A DNA stretch of 64,000 nt from Chamaelirium japonicum (taxonomy: Eukaryota > Streptophyta > Magnoliopsida > Liliales > Melanthiaceae), in the NCBI GenBank assembly GCA_947650365.1, contig OX393553.1, forward strand, positions 72,045,729 to 72,109,728, in the 5' to 3' direction. The position numbers were made by a program, and so were the translations under genes. Shown piece by piece: positions 46,062-58,085 of the stretch. The notes under the pieces were generated by a model. It did no database searches. It saw only the letters and a list, made by a program, of their open reading frames with translations, and was not told the origin of the DNA. Position 1 is the stretch's first letter. Every line of letters begins with the position of its first letter.

Positions 46062-48192
46062 TGTTGGAAATAAATCCATGGTAGAGGCTCGCAGCGGAAA
46101 CGATTTGGCGGTCGAAAGACCGTTCATGGTGCACATTACACGATTTAAACTTTTATTGAAACTAATCTATATGTGTGTGCATGTGTATGCACGTGAATCG
46201 AACACCCTAACAGTAATCTAGCGTAATGATTATCTAACATGCATGCAAATCATAATGCTCGCTAGATCTACATGTTAGATTATTCATACCTTCGTACGGA
46301 TCTTTTAACCGCGGAGAATTGTCTTCTTTGTCGATGGAGACGGAAGATCGTTCGCAAAGAAGCCGATGGTATGAATGGAGATGATGCCTTCTTGTTCACC
46401 TGATCTTACACGATGCATGGAACGTCGCTCTCGGATCTCTGAGTGCCTCCGAAGAATGACCCTTCTCCTTCTACGAAACTCCACGCGAGGAAGATGAAGT
46501 TGCAAGCGGGAAAGTAGAGAGAGATTAGGGAGAGAACTAGAGAGATGAGAGAGGAAGGGGGTTTGGTTTTTTGCAACCATATGGCCGGCCCCATAGGGTC
46601 CCTTATATAGGGCCGGCCTACCCCCTTGGATAAGGATCCAAGGGGATAATAACCTCCCACAATTATGTCTCCATTATCACCCTTTTATCTCTCCTTGTAT
46701 TTATCCATTTTTCCACTTTTTAGGATTTGTTTTGACCAATTCAAAGCCCTATCCCTATCTATATGGCTGGCCCTATAGATGAGGGATTCTCATCCCTACA
46801 ACATAGGGCCGGCCCTAGCATGGTCTCCCACTTCTAGGGTCGGCCATAAGTGAGGTCCGGCAGAGTGAGGTTTTACCAAAATGCCCTGACGCCTTAATTT
46901 GACCATTTCTAGTGTGCGAGACCTAGCGACCACTACTTAAGTGATCTTTACTAGTTACCTTACTATTAACTGAGGTCACCAGAGGATACCTCTAGCAAAG
47001 TCAACTAGTCAACTCGCAACATACCCCGGTGCATCGCACTAATGCAGCGAAGTTCACTTATGGCTAGGGATTACTACCTGCGCCTCTGTACTAGTCTCGG
47101 GCTTATCCCTTAGTACTCGCATGTAGTTACGCATCTACCGTGCTCTAGTGCCAAGCACACACGGAGCGTATACTTCTTTCTTTCTCATAATGCTTATGGT
47201 GTTCCGAGGAGACGGTTCAAGAACCGTACATAATGTTGATAAGGTGGAACCATCAGGGGCCGGGGTTCATGGCTTCCAACTCAAGCTCGATCGACACACT
47301 ACCCGAGTGTACGATTGATCCTCTGAGCTCGAGTTAACCTGCATAGCCACCCAAAGTGCGACGCAGGCTGCACTCCAATTCACCCGGACTTACTATGTTC
47401 TCCATCATACCCCTGCTCTCCGCTTAGTAGTGGTAAACACGTTGTCCCTCCATTTGATGCCATAATTCACTTCGAGCGGTGGAGACTACCGTCAGACTCG
47501 AATGATCATATGACTTGGTTCCTTCCAAGTTGACCTATACATCGCACCTCTGATTACCCCGTCGAGTAATCGAACCCGGTCAACAGTCAAACTGATGACC
47601 ACCAGGTCTGGGTTTGGTACAGTGTAAGTCACACCAAGGAACGCACCTCCCTTCAGGGGTGTGAATGGCCTGCAGGAGTGACATGCTAATGCAACGCCAG
47701 TCGGGTAACCCAGTACACCGTGGTTTTGGATCACTGCATACGGATCCTCACACATTGGTGCGCCAAAGCACTACTCAACTGGTTAGTCCATCAGACATGG
47801 TTCCTTAGGGTTTAGGACTATTTTACCCTAAGCAGAAACACGGCTTAGTGTACCAGTGTCTGCTCACTGATCTGTACACCGTGCTAGTTCCGTTCAGCTA
47901 CAGACACTGTGCCTGGTGATGACCATGGTGAAGACTTCCCATGAACTATCATCGCCAACAGCTTATCATGATGAGGCGACCAACCTGATCATAGCTGTGA
48001 ACTGATTTAGATTATATGGGACCAATCCACTCAGTCTTCAACTCAGTGGATTACCATATAACCATGGCTCTCTGTTCCTTCAAAGAACACGTAACTATGT
48101 TACGTACCTATATGCATCTCATATAATAACTATCAATCTTTATTAGACCAAAACTTAAAGTTTTACAAGCTCAGAACACATCAATCCTAACA
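46062..48192 (-). repeat. Copia-2 5' LTR (promoter LTR)
   Basis: 2131 bp with TGTTAGGATTG...CAACA ends on the minus strand. A TATA-like CCTATATAAG (minus) at 46602-46611 lies between two GGCCGGCC sites. The small length difference from its partner comes from scattered indels. Confidence 0.95.
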
Positions 48193-48202
48193 CATATCCC
48201 TA

Positions 48203-48215
48203 GGCTCTGATACCA
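48203..48215 (-). other. Chromovirus primer binding site
   Basis: TGGTATCAGAGCC on the minus strand, two bases inside the 5' LTR. Initiator-Met priming is usual for Tekay/Del elements. Confidence 0.85.
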
Positions 48216-48390
48216 GTTGTCACGCCCCAGAAATCTAGAACTGATCTCTGGGGTATGAATTGAGAAAAACCAAGGGTTTTAGGGTTTGGTCAACTGTCTA
48301 CTCCAATTAGGGTTTCTCACATGGCTTCTACTCTCTCAAGGAATATTTTGAATATTAGTTTTTATAAATATAAATATAAATATATATATA

Positions 48391-48539
48391 TAGGGGTATG
48401 CTAAAATGCGGCATGCGGTGCGTGCGGCATCGCACCGCAGCCGTCTGATGCACTGCTGCGTGCATCGCATGCACGCGGTGCTTGTATCAGACGGCTGCGG
48501 TGCGATGCCACACGCACCGCATGCCGCATTTTAGCAAAC

Positions 48540-48544
<5 letters not shown>
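48391..48544. mobile_element. 154-bp foldback element in (TA)n
   Basis: TAGGGGTATGCTAAAATGCG at the left and TAGGGGTTTGCTAAAATGCG read inward from the right continue as a near-perfect inverted repeat to the centre near 48468. It is flanked by TA repeats, sits in the same LTR microsatellite as the unrelated 401-bp foldback of the other LTR, and is absent there. No coding capacity. Confidence 0.87.

Positions 48545-48613
<69 letters not shown>
48543..48613. repeat. (TA)n microsatellite
   Basis: A long TA run to the right of the 154-bp foldback; the shorter left part is at about 48379-48392. Confidence 0.95.
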
Positions 48614-48617
<4 letters not shown>

Positions 48618-50637
48618 AAAAGAAAGTATAGATATACAGTTTTATCGACAGAGAGATGATCACGCTCAACCCTCAACCGGGTTATCCTCTCAGCATGTGC
48701 GGTCTGTTGGTGCCCCACATGCTGACATAAGTGCCTCTTAAGGAAGCACGAGGCTCAAGCCTCTGACGGCGAGTCGAGTAGCCTCGCCTGCTCTCTAGCA
48801 TTCGGGCACTGGTTCACATATCCTATCTAATGAGCTAGTCAATTAGGTCACTTTAAGATTTATATTTTATTGTGAGCTATCCTAGGCTTGGGGCCTTGAG
48901 GAGCGGCCTACCCAAAGAGAACACAACTGTATCATTGCCACTAATAATATACACCAAGCCATATCTAGTACAATTACAATGCCAGAAAGAAACAGTACTG
49001 CTACACGACATACTGAAATCTAAACTCTGCCACCGTCCTAACTCCACCGCTGGCCTCGTGTTGCAGCTACCCCTGAGTCTCTGAATCTGCAGAAGAGCCT
49101 ACTCGTGGGAATGAGTAGCCCCCAAAATGAATTGGGAGATTAACCAAATAAATGACTAGTGACAAGCTAACTGTCTAGGTAATTAATAACGCCATCATTT
49201 TATAAACAGTTTATTGATTATCCTAATTGTCCGACTACATTCTCAATCACGCCCTAGGTGTCCATGCAATGTCTACATTCGTATGCAATCTCTACTGTCA
49301 CTAGGTTATCGAGAATACTATTTTAAAATTAATAAAATTAAACACACTCAATGTGAACCCCGTATATTTTGTTCATCCTGTCCCCGGTCGGGCATTAATA
49401 TAGGGCATTTTATTTTGATGTAGAGGGCCAACTCTCTCGCCGCGCATACTCCGATACTATGCACAAAGTCACCCATATGATCATAAGGGGTTTTCCGTCT
49501 TTCACAGTGGAGCTCTACTGCCCAACTTGCTTTCCTTGGGGGCTTCAACTATCCCGGGACAGGATTGCTAGGCCAATCCCTCTTCGAGGGCACCATCTAT
49601 TGGCTTTACCACAATCCCTGCCTGTGACCCCCTAGCCTACTGATCTTCGGCTGTGTGCGCAGGGTGGTTCACAACCCTTGCGCGCACGGGGTTTGAATTT
49701 TTCTACAGGATAGAATATCACACAATTATAATAATAAAGTGATTTCGATGTTTTACCCTGGACTTCACACCGCGCTCACAACCCATGCATCACGATAACT
49801 ATTAAATTTACTCTGGCCCGTGTTCCCGTGTGCCTGGGTCTCCACACTCCATCCAGGAGAGTGAGCCCGATAATTATTATTTAATTATTAATTTCCAATC
49901 TTAAGGGAATTTCTACTTACGGTGTCCAAGCAATCAGAAAATTTATTATTTAATTATATTATTAAGCATGCGTTGCCGGATTCGCGACTCCGCATGCAAG
50001 GCGGGGTCCACTCAATCATATACGACGATGTCCGTTGGGACCCGCATACAGCGTTATGGACACCTACCCTTAATTTCTATAACAACATAATTAATTATCT
50101 AAACAGCATGCAGTGTCACCTGAAAAGTGTGCTTGGGCTGATGCTGCTAGGCGTCCTCTGCGATCTGTCCCCGACTTGGTCCGCGCACCCACTAACTGCC
50201 AAGTATACCAGCGGCCTATGGTCATTAAGTGTTACTAAAATATCACTGGCTTAGGCCCTGATTGGCCGAGCCGAGAATTAAGCGCCATCGGACGCCGGTC
50301 TACTGGCATGCAAAACGGTGCGCCAAAAGGCATCGTTGGTTAGTTAACGTTGCTGACGCCAAGTATCCCACTAAGTTCTAATAGCAATGATTCAGCTAAA
50401 TGGTCGTGACCGTGTCGGTCGATGACGAAATCGGCAAAGCCGATCACAGTCTGGCTTGATTTGCCAAAGGACGTGTTTGCACGGGAATCACACTAGTGAC
50501 CATCCTAGGTTGCTAAGTAGCACCTCGTTGCCGCTAACGGGTCGGTCTCGTGCGCAAATGGCTATGCTAGGTGGTTTGGCCCGCATCGGTTTCATCAACT
50601 TGATACGAGCGTGACCCGAGGAGATCGGCCCGCTAAC

Positions 50638-52863
50638 TGTTGAGAGGCCAATTCGTGCTAATTATCCTATTATTCTCGAGCATATATCGTCAGTTTGCTA
50701 CGTAAAACTTTCATACTACACGTAAACTGCATGATTATCTTTGCACCACTGCAAAGTAGGCTTTCATACGAACACAATGATATATTGGTTCGCTCTCATA
50801 CACATCATACATGATAGTTATACTGTCTAATAATCCAAATTATCTTTTTATCGATAATCGCGCATTGGAATCTTATGAACGCCATTTCATATGTGATTTT
50901 CAGGGAGTTGATCCGGTACTAGATGCAGTAAAATAAAGGGCATCATACTGAAGTAATGGATGGTCTCATGGCAAGTCGATAGACGCTTGGCTCAAACTAG
51001 AGGAGTACTACACGCATGGAAATGGAAGAATGTATGCGGACGAGCTTAGATGGTTTGAATGGTGCAACTCGGACCTGCCACCTTTTCTCTCTCCTCTATT
51101 TCTTTCGTCTCTTTCTTTTCTCTTTCTCCATCTTAATTCTTTGCCTTGTTCAAATCCAGCTCATCCAACCTAAATGTCTCTTTAGCAACTCCCTCGAACA
51201 AACCGAGATCCATCCATACCCATACCCGACTCGATCACAACCCGGTTTTCATATCAGGAGTCCAACACCGCACCAACCCATACATGAACATAACCATGTA
51301 TACCAAGCCTAGCATTTCACTGAACCCGTACAACTCATGCATGCACATAAGCCAACCACCATCTCACCAAATCACACTCATCCCATCGATGGGAACCCAT
51401 GCATCATCTATATCTGTCCGATCCATTCCTTAACCTCATCAACAGCCATCCTTTGCAAACCCATCTTAATACACCCAGCTCTCTCTTAACTTAGCCGTTC
51501 GATCACATCGCAACCGTCTCTAGCTTCCCTCTACATGCATGCATGCGGCCACCTTAAATATCTGTAGTCGTCTCTACCTCGTTTGATCACAGCCATCACC
51601 TGAAGCCATAAACCCAAAGCGATTGTAGCCGTCCGATTGCCAATCCATTCCATGCATGCATGCATGTTCACCGATACACCCAGCGCTCTCCCGTTCGCTA
51701 CTTCCTCTCTCTCTACGATCTTCTCTCCCTCTCTATCTAAAACCGATCCGATCGCACCCCTATCTTCTCTCTATCCCGAAGCCGTCCGGGTCATGCACGC
51801 AGCCCTCCGGTTCTCTCTCTAAAAACCAACCGAACGTCTTTCTTTCTCTTTCCTTTTTTTTCGATCTTACCCGACTCTCTCTCCACCCACTCGGATGTTC
51901 TCTATCTCCTATATAAGGGAGGGCTCGGGAAAACAAAAGGAGGGCAGCGGAGTACCAATGAACCTGGGAGATAGCTTTAGACGACCGAACCAGAGCCATC
52001 ATCACCATCTTCATCACCATTGAGGCTTCTACCATCTTCGCCGGTCACGCAACCATCTCCGAGCGACTCTTCATCATCACGAAGCTGCACACCGACATCA
52101 TCGCCGGATTTGTCATCTTCAAAGAAGCATCCGTCATCAACGCTCGCATGACCATGCGAGGCTAACCACCATATTCTAAGACCTAGATGAAGCCCTGTAG
52201 TCAGATCTAAACTCTATTTTTATGTGCTATTTCCATATTTTTGTTCGTTCAATAAAATAATGTGATCTTATTTATCTCATCAAAGCTTGATTGGAATTGC
52301 ATGCAGTAAATCCGATTTATTCTCTGTATTATCAGGGTTTTACAGAAGTCGATTTTATAGTTTTATTCTTCGTTATTACGGAAAGTTTTACGGGAAATTA
52401 TTACAGAGTCTTGGCTTTTGTTATCACTACGAATTTTACGGAGGATTACTTCATCTTATTCCTATGAAGCGAGAAAGATCGCTATATTAGTTTATCATAA
52501 TTGTGTTTCTTATTGAATACCTTCCGCGGGGATAGATTGACTTCGAATCTCCGTGAGTATCGTGGAAATCATATAAAAATACGGTTTAGGTTGCTACATG
52601 TGCGGATTCTAGAGCTTAGAATATCCCTCCATATAGATTTCAACCTCAATCTTAATTAACTGTTAGTTTTACCTTCCGTATTTCTCTTTACAAAATAATT
52701 TCACAAAAATCAATCATCATATTAAACTAAAATATAAAATTAATTAGCTTTAATTTTTCTTTAATTAGTTTTCAATCAAGTCTCTGTGTGATCGACCCGT
52801 ATTTACCACTGTCCATCAGATAGACACCGTGCACTTGCGGTATAACAATTTAAAAACATAACA
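50638..52863 (+). mobile_element. Solo LTR, 2.2 kb
   Basis: It begins TGTTGAGAGG, ends AAAACATAACA and is flanked by the duplication CTAAC at 50633-50637 and 52864-52868. The other chromovirus LTR has the empty site at 21936-21940. There is no internal domain, primer site or second LTR. A TATA-like CTATATAAG at 51909-51917 and an AATAAA near 52251 give the plus orientation and a plausible R region. Its family is different from all other LTRs in the window. It most likely formed by recombination between the two LTRs of a full element. Confidence 0.9.
51909..51917 (+). promoter_or_regulatory. TATA box of the solo LTR
   Basis: CTATATAAGG lies in a GC-balanced context about 340 bp upstream of an AATAAA signal, as expected for LTR transcription. 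Confidence 0.6.
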
Positions 52864-54344
52864 CTAACCACAAGTGTGGGCCCAAAGGGCTTGATCGTCA
52901 TCGTGGGGAGGTCGGGGTTGGTGTGCCAAGCCACAACTTGGCGTTGCCAGCTATCCAATTGCCGGATTTCCGCCCAGCTCGAGTACGGTTCAACAGTGTG
53001 CGCTAGGCTATGCCGGAACAAGGGTTGCCCTACGTCGGCTCTAGGCCGATTGCATAGCCGGCGGCCACCTTTGGTTGCACAACCACCGGTCACCTGGCCG
53101 ACGGCTATGGCCATGTCAAATCTAAGGTTACAGGGGATGGTCGGATTCGCACAGAGAAAGAAGAAAAGGCAGGGTTCGTCGGCATTGGTTGCATAACCGT
53201 CGGCCATGTGGCCGGCGGCCGTGGCTATGATAAGATAAACAGGGCAAAGAGGGGGGCTTCTACCGTCTGCCAGTCACGTCAAAGCCGACGTCGGCCACCA
53301 CAACGGGGGAAACACGGGGGTCAAAGCGGTAGGTGGCTATCAGCCCATGGGGCCTGGTCGGGCTGGGTCGAGTGCTACCTGTTGCATGGCTGCCGACAAC
53401 GAGGCCGTCGGCAACCATCGCAACAAGGTGAGAAGGAGGGGTGGCATGCAATGAGTCGGCTCGTTGGCTGGTTTCAACGGTACAAAAGAGAGAAAAAAAC
53501 AGGGGAAAGGAGGGGAGGTGGCCGACCTGGTGCAGGGGGTCATCGACTGCGGCTCCTCCTCTAGCCGGCAACGCTCCGGCTATCGCGCCACACACACAGC
53601 AAGAGGGAGAGGAGAGAGAGATCGGACGGGAAAGAGAGAGGGAGAAATCGGAGAAGAGGAAGAAGGGGATCGGATAGGGGTGAGGGGTTCGGACTGAGGA
53701 AGGGGGGAAAGGGGACGTGGGGTAGGGGCTTTAAAGGGAGGGGAGGGGCGGCCACCGGTGGGGTAGGGGTCAAGAAAGGGGGGCAGCCGACTTAGGGTCT
53801 AGGGGCGGCTGCTGGTAGGGGGCCTAGGGGCGGGCTTAGGGTCAAGGAGGACGGCGGCGGCCGGCATGATGGGATGGAGGGGGTGACGGCCGGTGGTGAG
53901 GTAAAAAAGGGGAGGCGATGGGCGGCTGCCGGGCTCAGGATCAAGGAAGGCGACGGCTCGTAGGGGGCGGTGGCTTAGGGTCTAGGGGGGCCGGGTCGGA
54001 TCGGGTTTGGGGGAGAGTGGGAGAGAGATCGGAGAGAGAGTGAGAGATCGGGGAGATGGGGGAGAAGAGAGGAAGAGAGAGAGAGGTGCGAGATGAGAGG
54101 GGACGGGTCGGGGTTTGGGGTTCGGGTTTGGGTTGGGGTCGGGTTCGGGTAAGGGTTTAGGTTTTATTAGATTTTTTTTTTCTCTTCTTTCATTCATTCT
54201 TTTTTTTTTTCCCTCTGATTTTGCTTGCACCGCGCCTGACTCAACTTCGACTCACGTCGAGACGCGCCGGCGCGCGAACCTCGCTGACTTCGACAAACCC
54301 GCCACAGTAAAATAATAGTAAAAAAAAATGGTTGTTACATTAGC

Positions 54345-54842
54345 CATCGCCCATGCATGTGGCATCTCCCTAGGGTTCTTCCCAAGACCCACAGTCCAAC
54401 CAATTAGAGATGCCAGCGCTCCACTTCACACTTCACATGTAGTCATCTCGTCGGGTGATTCTTCGGTTCGTTCAAATTGCATTACTCTCTTCTTTTTTGT
54501 TCCTTAAAAAAATGACTATGTATTAATTAAAATGGAGTTAAAAATAAGGTTTTTTTTTTCTAAATGACCACCATCTTTGTTGAATTGCTCAAACCAAGTA
54601 TAGTGCCTAAAAACGTTGCTTTTATGACCTTCGCCATGTGTGGAACCAATCACACGTTTATATTTTGTTAAGTTGTGATAAAAATGTCCATAACATATAT
54701 AGTCATTTATTCTTTTGTAAAACATATACAGTTCCAATGCAATCTCATTTGTTTAGTTGTGTTCCAAACAAGGGCGTACTCCAACGAAACAATAGATAAA
54801 GTAAACTTCTGACCACATTCCAACGACTTTCGACAAAGGTTT
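54345..54842. other. No recognisable feature
   Basis: An AT-rich flank. Its first bases continue the sequence that ended at 10322 before the chromovirus inserted. No gene, tRNA or repeat family was recognised. Confidence 0.6.
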
Positions 54843-55232
54843 CACTATAAAAAAACTATTTTTATCGACGGACATATTTCATCGGTAAAAAGAAATATTT
54901 GTTAGTATAGATTAACGGCGACAGATAAAATTTATGTCGTTGACCGTCGAAAAAATGGCGTCGGGAAAGCAAACATCGACTATTTAATGTTTTCGTCAGT
55001 AATAAATATTAATACCGATGAACAATTATATTTTATCGGTAATATAAGAATACTTATAAAAATTAATAAATATTATGCCCGACGAAAGACAATTAATCCG
55101 TCGGTATATATATTATTATTACCGACAGAAGCATAATACATATCGATATAAAATACATATATACTGATGGAGATCTGACGACCGTCGATACATATATAAT
55201 AATTACCGACGGTTTAATAAATATCGTCGGTA

Positions 55233-55344
<112 letters not shown>

Positions 55345-55696
55345 CCGATAGTTATTAGTTGCCGTCAGTAATAGTTATTTATATAATATTTAATAAATTT
55401 ATTTTTCCCGACAATAATTATTAAGTCCGTTGGTAATAAAAATTTAATTTTTTAAAAAAATTATACCAAAATCTAGTTGTTTTTCAGTCATTATATATTA
55501 CCACAATACAAAACAACAGATAATCACAAATAATAATACACAATAATAATATTTTTCCAAAATATATTATAAAAATATTTTTACACAATGAAAAGTGTCC
55601 TAGCTGCGTGCTTTCAACAACCCCTCATGTCGCCGTCTCGCACCAGTGTTCTCATCCCCTTGACGCCGCACCTCTTTCAATTAACAACATATAAAT

Positions 55697-56150
55697 ATAG
55701 GGTTGACAATTTTGGACCCGACACGACAGACCCGACACGAAGTTAGCGGGTCTGGGTTAGGATTAAATGGGCTTAGGTCGTAAACGGGTCGACATGATAG
55801 ATCTGTTTAATAAACGAGTCGGGTCCGGGTTTATGGTCTGGACACAGACCCGGGAAGACTCGTTTAAAATTCAACAAGTCATGTCGGGTCGGGTCGGGTC
55901 TACCTGTAATCCGATACTGTAATATATAATATCAGGGGGTCTATTGGGTCAGTTCGGGTTGAGTCGGATTGGGTCGGATCAGGTCAACTGAATAGACCCG
56001 TTGTGGTAAACGGGTCTACCCATTTATAAGCGGGTCGGGTATGGGTTTAGGATTTAGACATGATTAGCTAAACGGGTCGGGTCTAAGTCTAGGGGTTTTG
56101 GACACAACCCGAAACTAGACACGACATGAACCCGACCCATTGCCACCCCA
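55697..56150. mobile_element. hAT-like MITE nested in the CACTA element
   Basis: The ends are imperfect inverted repeats (TAGGGTTGACAAT...GGACCCGACACG and, read inward from the right, TGGGGTGGCAATGGGTCGGG). The 8-bp flanks ATATAAAT at 55689-55696 and 56151-56158 match. The interior is made of GGGTCGGGTC and GACCCGAC words. The flank is AT-rich, so the match is weaker evidence than for 45224-45548. Confidence 0.7.
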
Positions 56151-56279
56151 ATATAAATGATTGACATCTATAATTAATATAAAAAGATGTTAAAAATATT
56201 AAATTCGTTAAATAATTAAAATATTTTTGACATCTATGTCGTAAGTGTACCGTCGGTTTCAATAAGTTACTTATGCATC

Positions 56280-57290
56280 AAACGAGATGCCCGTGCTGGT
56301 TTTCAGGACTTTTAGTAGCTATTTTATGATTTTGCCTTCCGATGGACAAATTCGAAGTCTAAGTCAAAAATCTTAAGTTTTACTCTAATTTTTAAACATT
56401 TACTATGATTTGTATGCCATCAGAATCGACAAGTCAATTTGGCCCCTAGCGAATTGCCCATGCCTGTTTTTAGAACTTTTAATAGCTAATTTATAATTTC
56501 ATCCTTTGATGGACAAATTCATAGATTAAGTGTTAAAAACCCTTAAGTTTTACCCTCTGATGGAGGATCACATCCGATAATTCGTGCTTGTATAGTTTTT
56601 CATATTTCGGTCTTGCGAACAAGAATTTAGTAGATATTTTAAATTTTGCCCTCTGATTGATAAACTTAGAGTCAAAATATTTACAATTTATAAGTTTTTG
56701 GTTTTCGGATTATAAACTTGTTTTGAATTTGATCGAATCGATTGCATTCAACAATTCGTACTTACATGAATTTTTTTTATTTCGGACTTGCGAACAAGTA
56801 TTTAGTAGATATTTTAAGATTTTATCCTTCAATTGACTAATTTAGAGTCAAAGTATTTGCAAATCATAAGTTTTTGACTTTCATATTATGAACTTGGTTT
56901 GGATTCGATCGGATCGTTATCAGATTGTATCCGATAATTCGTACTTATATGGTTTTTTATATTTTGAACTTGCGAACAAGTATTTAGTAAATATTTTAAA
57001 AATTTTCCCTCTAATTGACTAATTTAGAGTCTAAGTGTTTATAAATTATAAGTTTTCATCTTTCGGTATTTGAACTTGATTTAGATTCGATCATATCGTT
57101 ATCGGATCGCATCTGATAATTCGTATTTGTATGATTTTTTATATTTCGGACTTACGAACAAATATTTAGTAGATATATAAAGATTTTGCCTCCCGAATGA
57201 CTAATTTAGAGTATAAGTGTTTGTAAATCATAAGTTTTCGACATTCGGACTATGAATTTGGTTTGGATTCGATCGGATGGTTTTCAACAC
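56280..57290 (-). repeat. Degenerate ~180-bp repeats, inverted relative to 58640-61440
   Basis: About six diverged units carry TTCGTACTT, GGACTTGCGAACAAG, TAATTTAGAGTCTAAGTG and TTGGATTCGATCGGATCG. These are the reverse complement of the words in the larger array to the right. Confidence 0.8.
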
Positions 57291-57894
57291 TAATTTACTT
57301 TGAGCACCCCATCTAGGATGAATAGAGCTGGCTGTTACAGAATTTGAAGGTTGATCTTTTAAACTGTTAATAATGTTCAATCTTAAATATATACAAGTGT
57401 TTATAAATATAATAGGATAACAGGAAGAACTTTACCAATATGAACATAGAGGTGGTGCTGTCTTTCATGAAAGTTTGGAATTCTCTCACGGAGCGTTCAT
57501 GAAACCAGGATAAACACAGGGTCATTGACAGTGCTAAACGAGATGTGTAAATATGAATTGTTGACATGGTCATGGTTATGTATGTAATATTTTTGATACT
57601 ATCAAATAGGGATAACTGGTTCAAAGATGCGACTATTTGAATTTTGATGGAATTCTGAGATACTTACACCAATGATAGGTTCAAATCGAGAGATAAATAT
57701 CGTTATGCATAATTATATTCTGGCAGAGAATCTTGTTTTAAGAACTACAAAGGCTTGATCCTGAAAAAGATACGTAGGCAACCACTTTATGGTGCAGCTC
57801 ATGTTTTTAAAAAATAAAACTTTATTTTTTTGTGTATTTTGAAAATGGTAGAGGAATATTGGGGAGTTTTAAAAAAATGTTTAATATTTAACTA

Positions 57895-58085
57895 TTTTAG
57901 GTTTAGGTTTAGGTTTAGGTTTAGGTTTAGGTTTAGGTTTAGGGTTTAGAGTTTAGGTTTAGGTTTAGGTTTAGGATTAGGGTTAGGGTTAGGTTTAGGT
58001 TAGGGTTATGTTTAGGGTTTAGGTTTAGGATTAGGGTTAGGGTTAGGTTTACTGTTCAGGTTTAGGGTTTAGGTTTAGAGTTAGG
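57895..58085. repeat. Telomere-like TTTAGG/TTTAGGG tract
   Basis: About 190 bp of TTTAGG and TTTAGGG units with AGAGTTTAGG and TTAGGGTTAGG variants. The plant telomere unit is TTTAGGG. It is internal to the CACTA element, so this is not a chromosome end. Confidence 0.9.

Larger units (their letters stand above)
37881..48192 (-). mobile_element. Copia-2: Ty1/copia retrotransposon nested in chromovirus leader
   Basis: 10312 bp on the minus strand with the duplication CATAT at 37876-37880 and 48193-48197. LTRs are 37881-39997 and 46062-48192 (about 2.1 kb). The initiator-Met primer site and purine tract are in place. Gag-pol runs 43981-40012 with the standard copia order. It is a different family from Copia-1 but clearly related in protein sequence. 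A hAT MITE sits in its leader. Damage is lighter than in Copia-1; the reverse transcriptase stays open for 347 residues. Confidence 0.95.
10328..54339 (-). mobile_element. Ty3/gypsy chromovirus (Tekay/Del-like), carrying nested insertions
   Basis: The element runs right to left. The right LTR is 48218-54339 and the left LTR is 10328-23482, both with TGTAACA...GTGACA ends on the minus strand. Target duplication TTAGC flanks it at 10323-10327 and 54340-54344. A tRNA initiator-Met primer site lies next to the right LTR and a purine tract (AAGGTGGATAGGA) next to the left LTR. Inside are gag, protease, reverse transcriptase, RNase H, integrase and a chromodomain, in that order. The long LTRs (about 4 kb without insertions) and the chromodomain point to the Tekay/Del lineage. 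All frames carry stops, so it is dead. Four LTR-type insertions and several small ones expanded it to 44 kb. Confidence 0.95.
48218..54339 (-). repeat. Chromovirus 5' LTR, split by a solo LTR
   Basis: LTR sequence occupies 48218-50637 and 52864-54339, about 3.9 kb without the insertion and its duplicated CTAAC. It preserves the empty site of the gag-only element (GTCAC at 50115-50119). In turn, the partner LTR preserves the empty site of the solo LTR (CTAAC at 21936-21940). G-rich and GA-rich stretches at 53600-54180 give long but meaningless frames. Confidence 0.93.

Noticed and set aside
54845-54960. Integrated pararetrovirus or virus sequence
   Set aside because: The motifs are CACTA subterminal repeats; no viral movement, coat or replicase domain was seen anywhere in the window.
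57895-58085. Chromosome end
   Set aside because: The telomere-like tract is followed by 6 kb of ordinary sequence and lies within a transposon.
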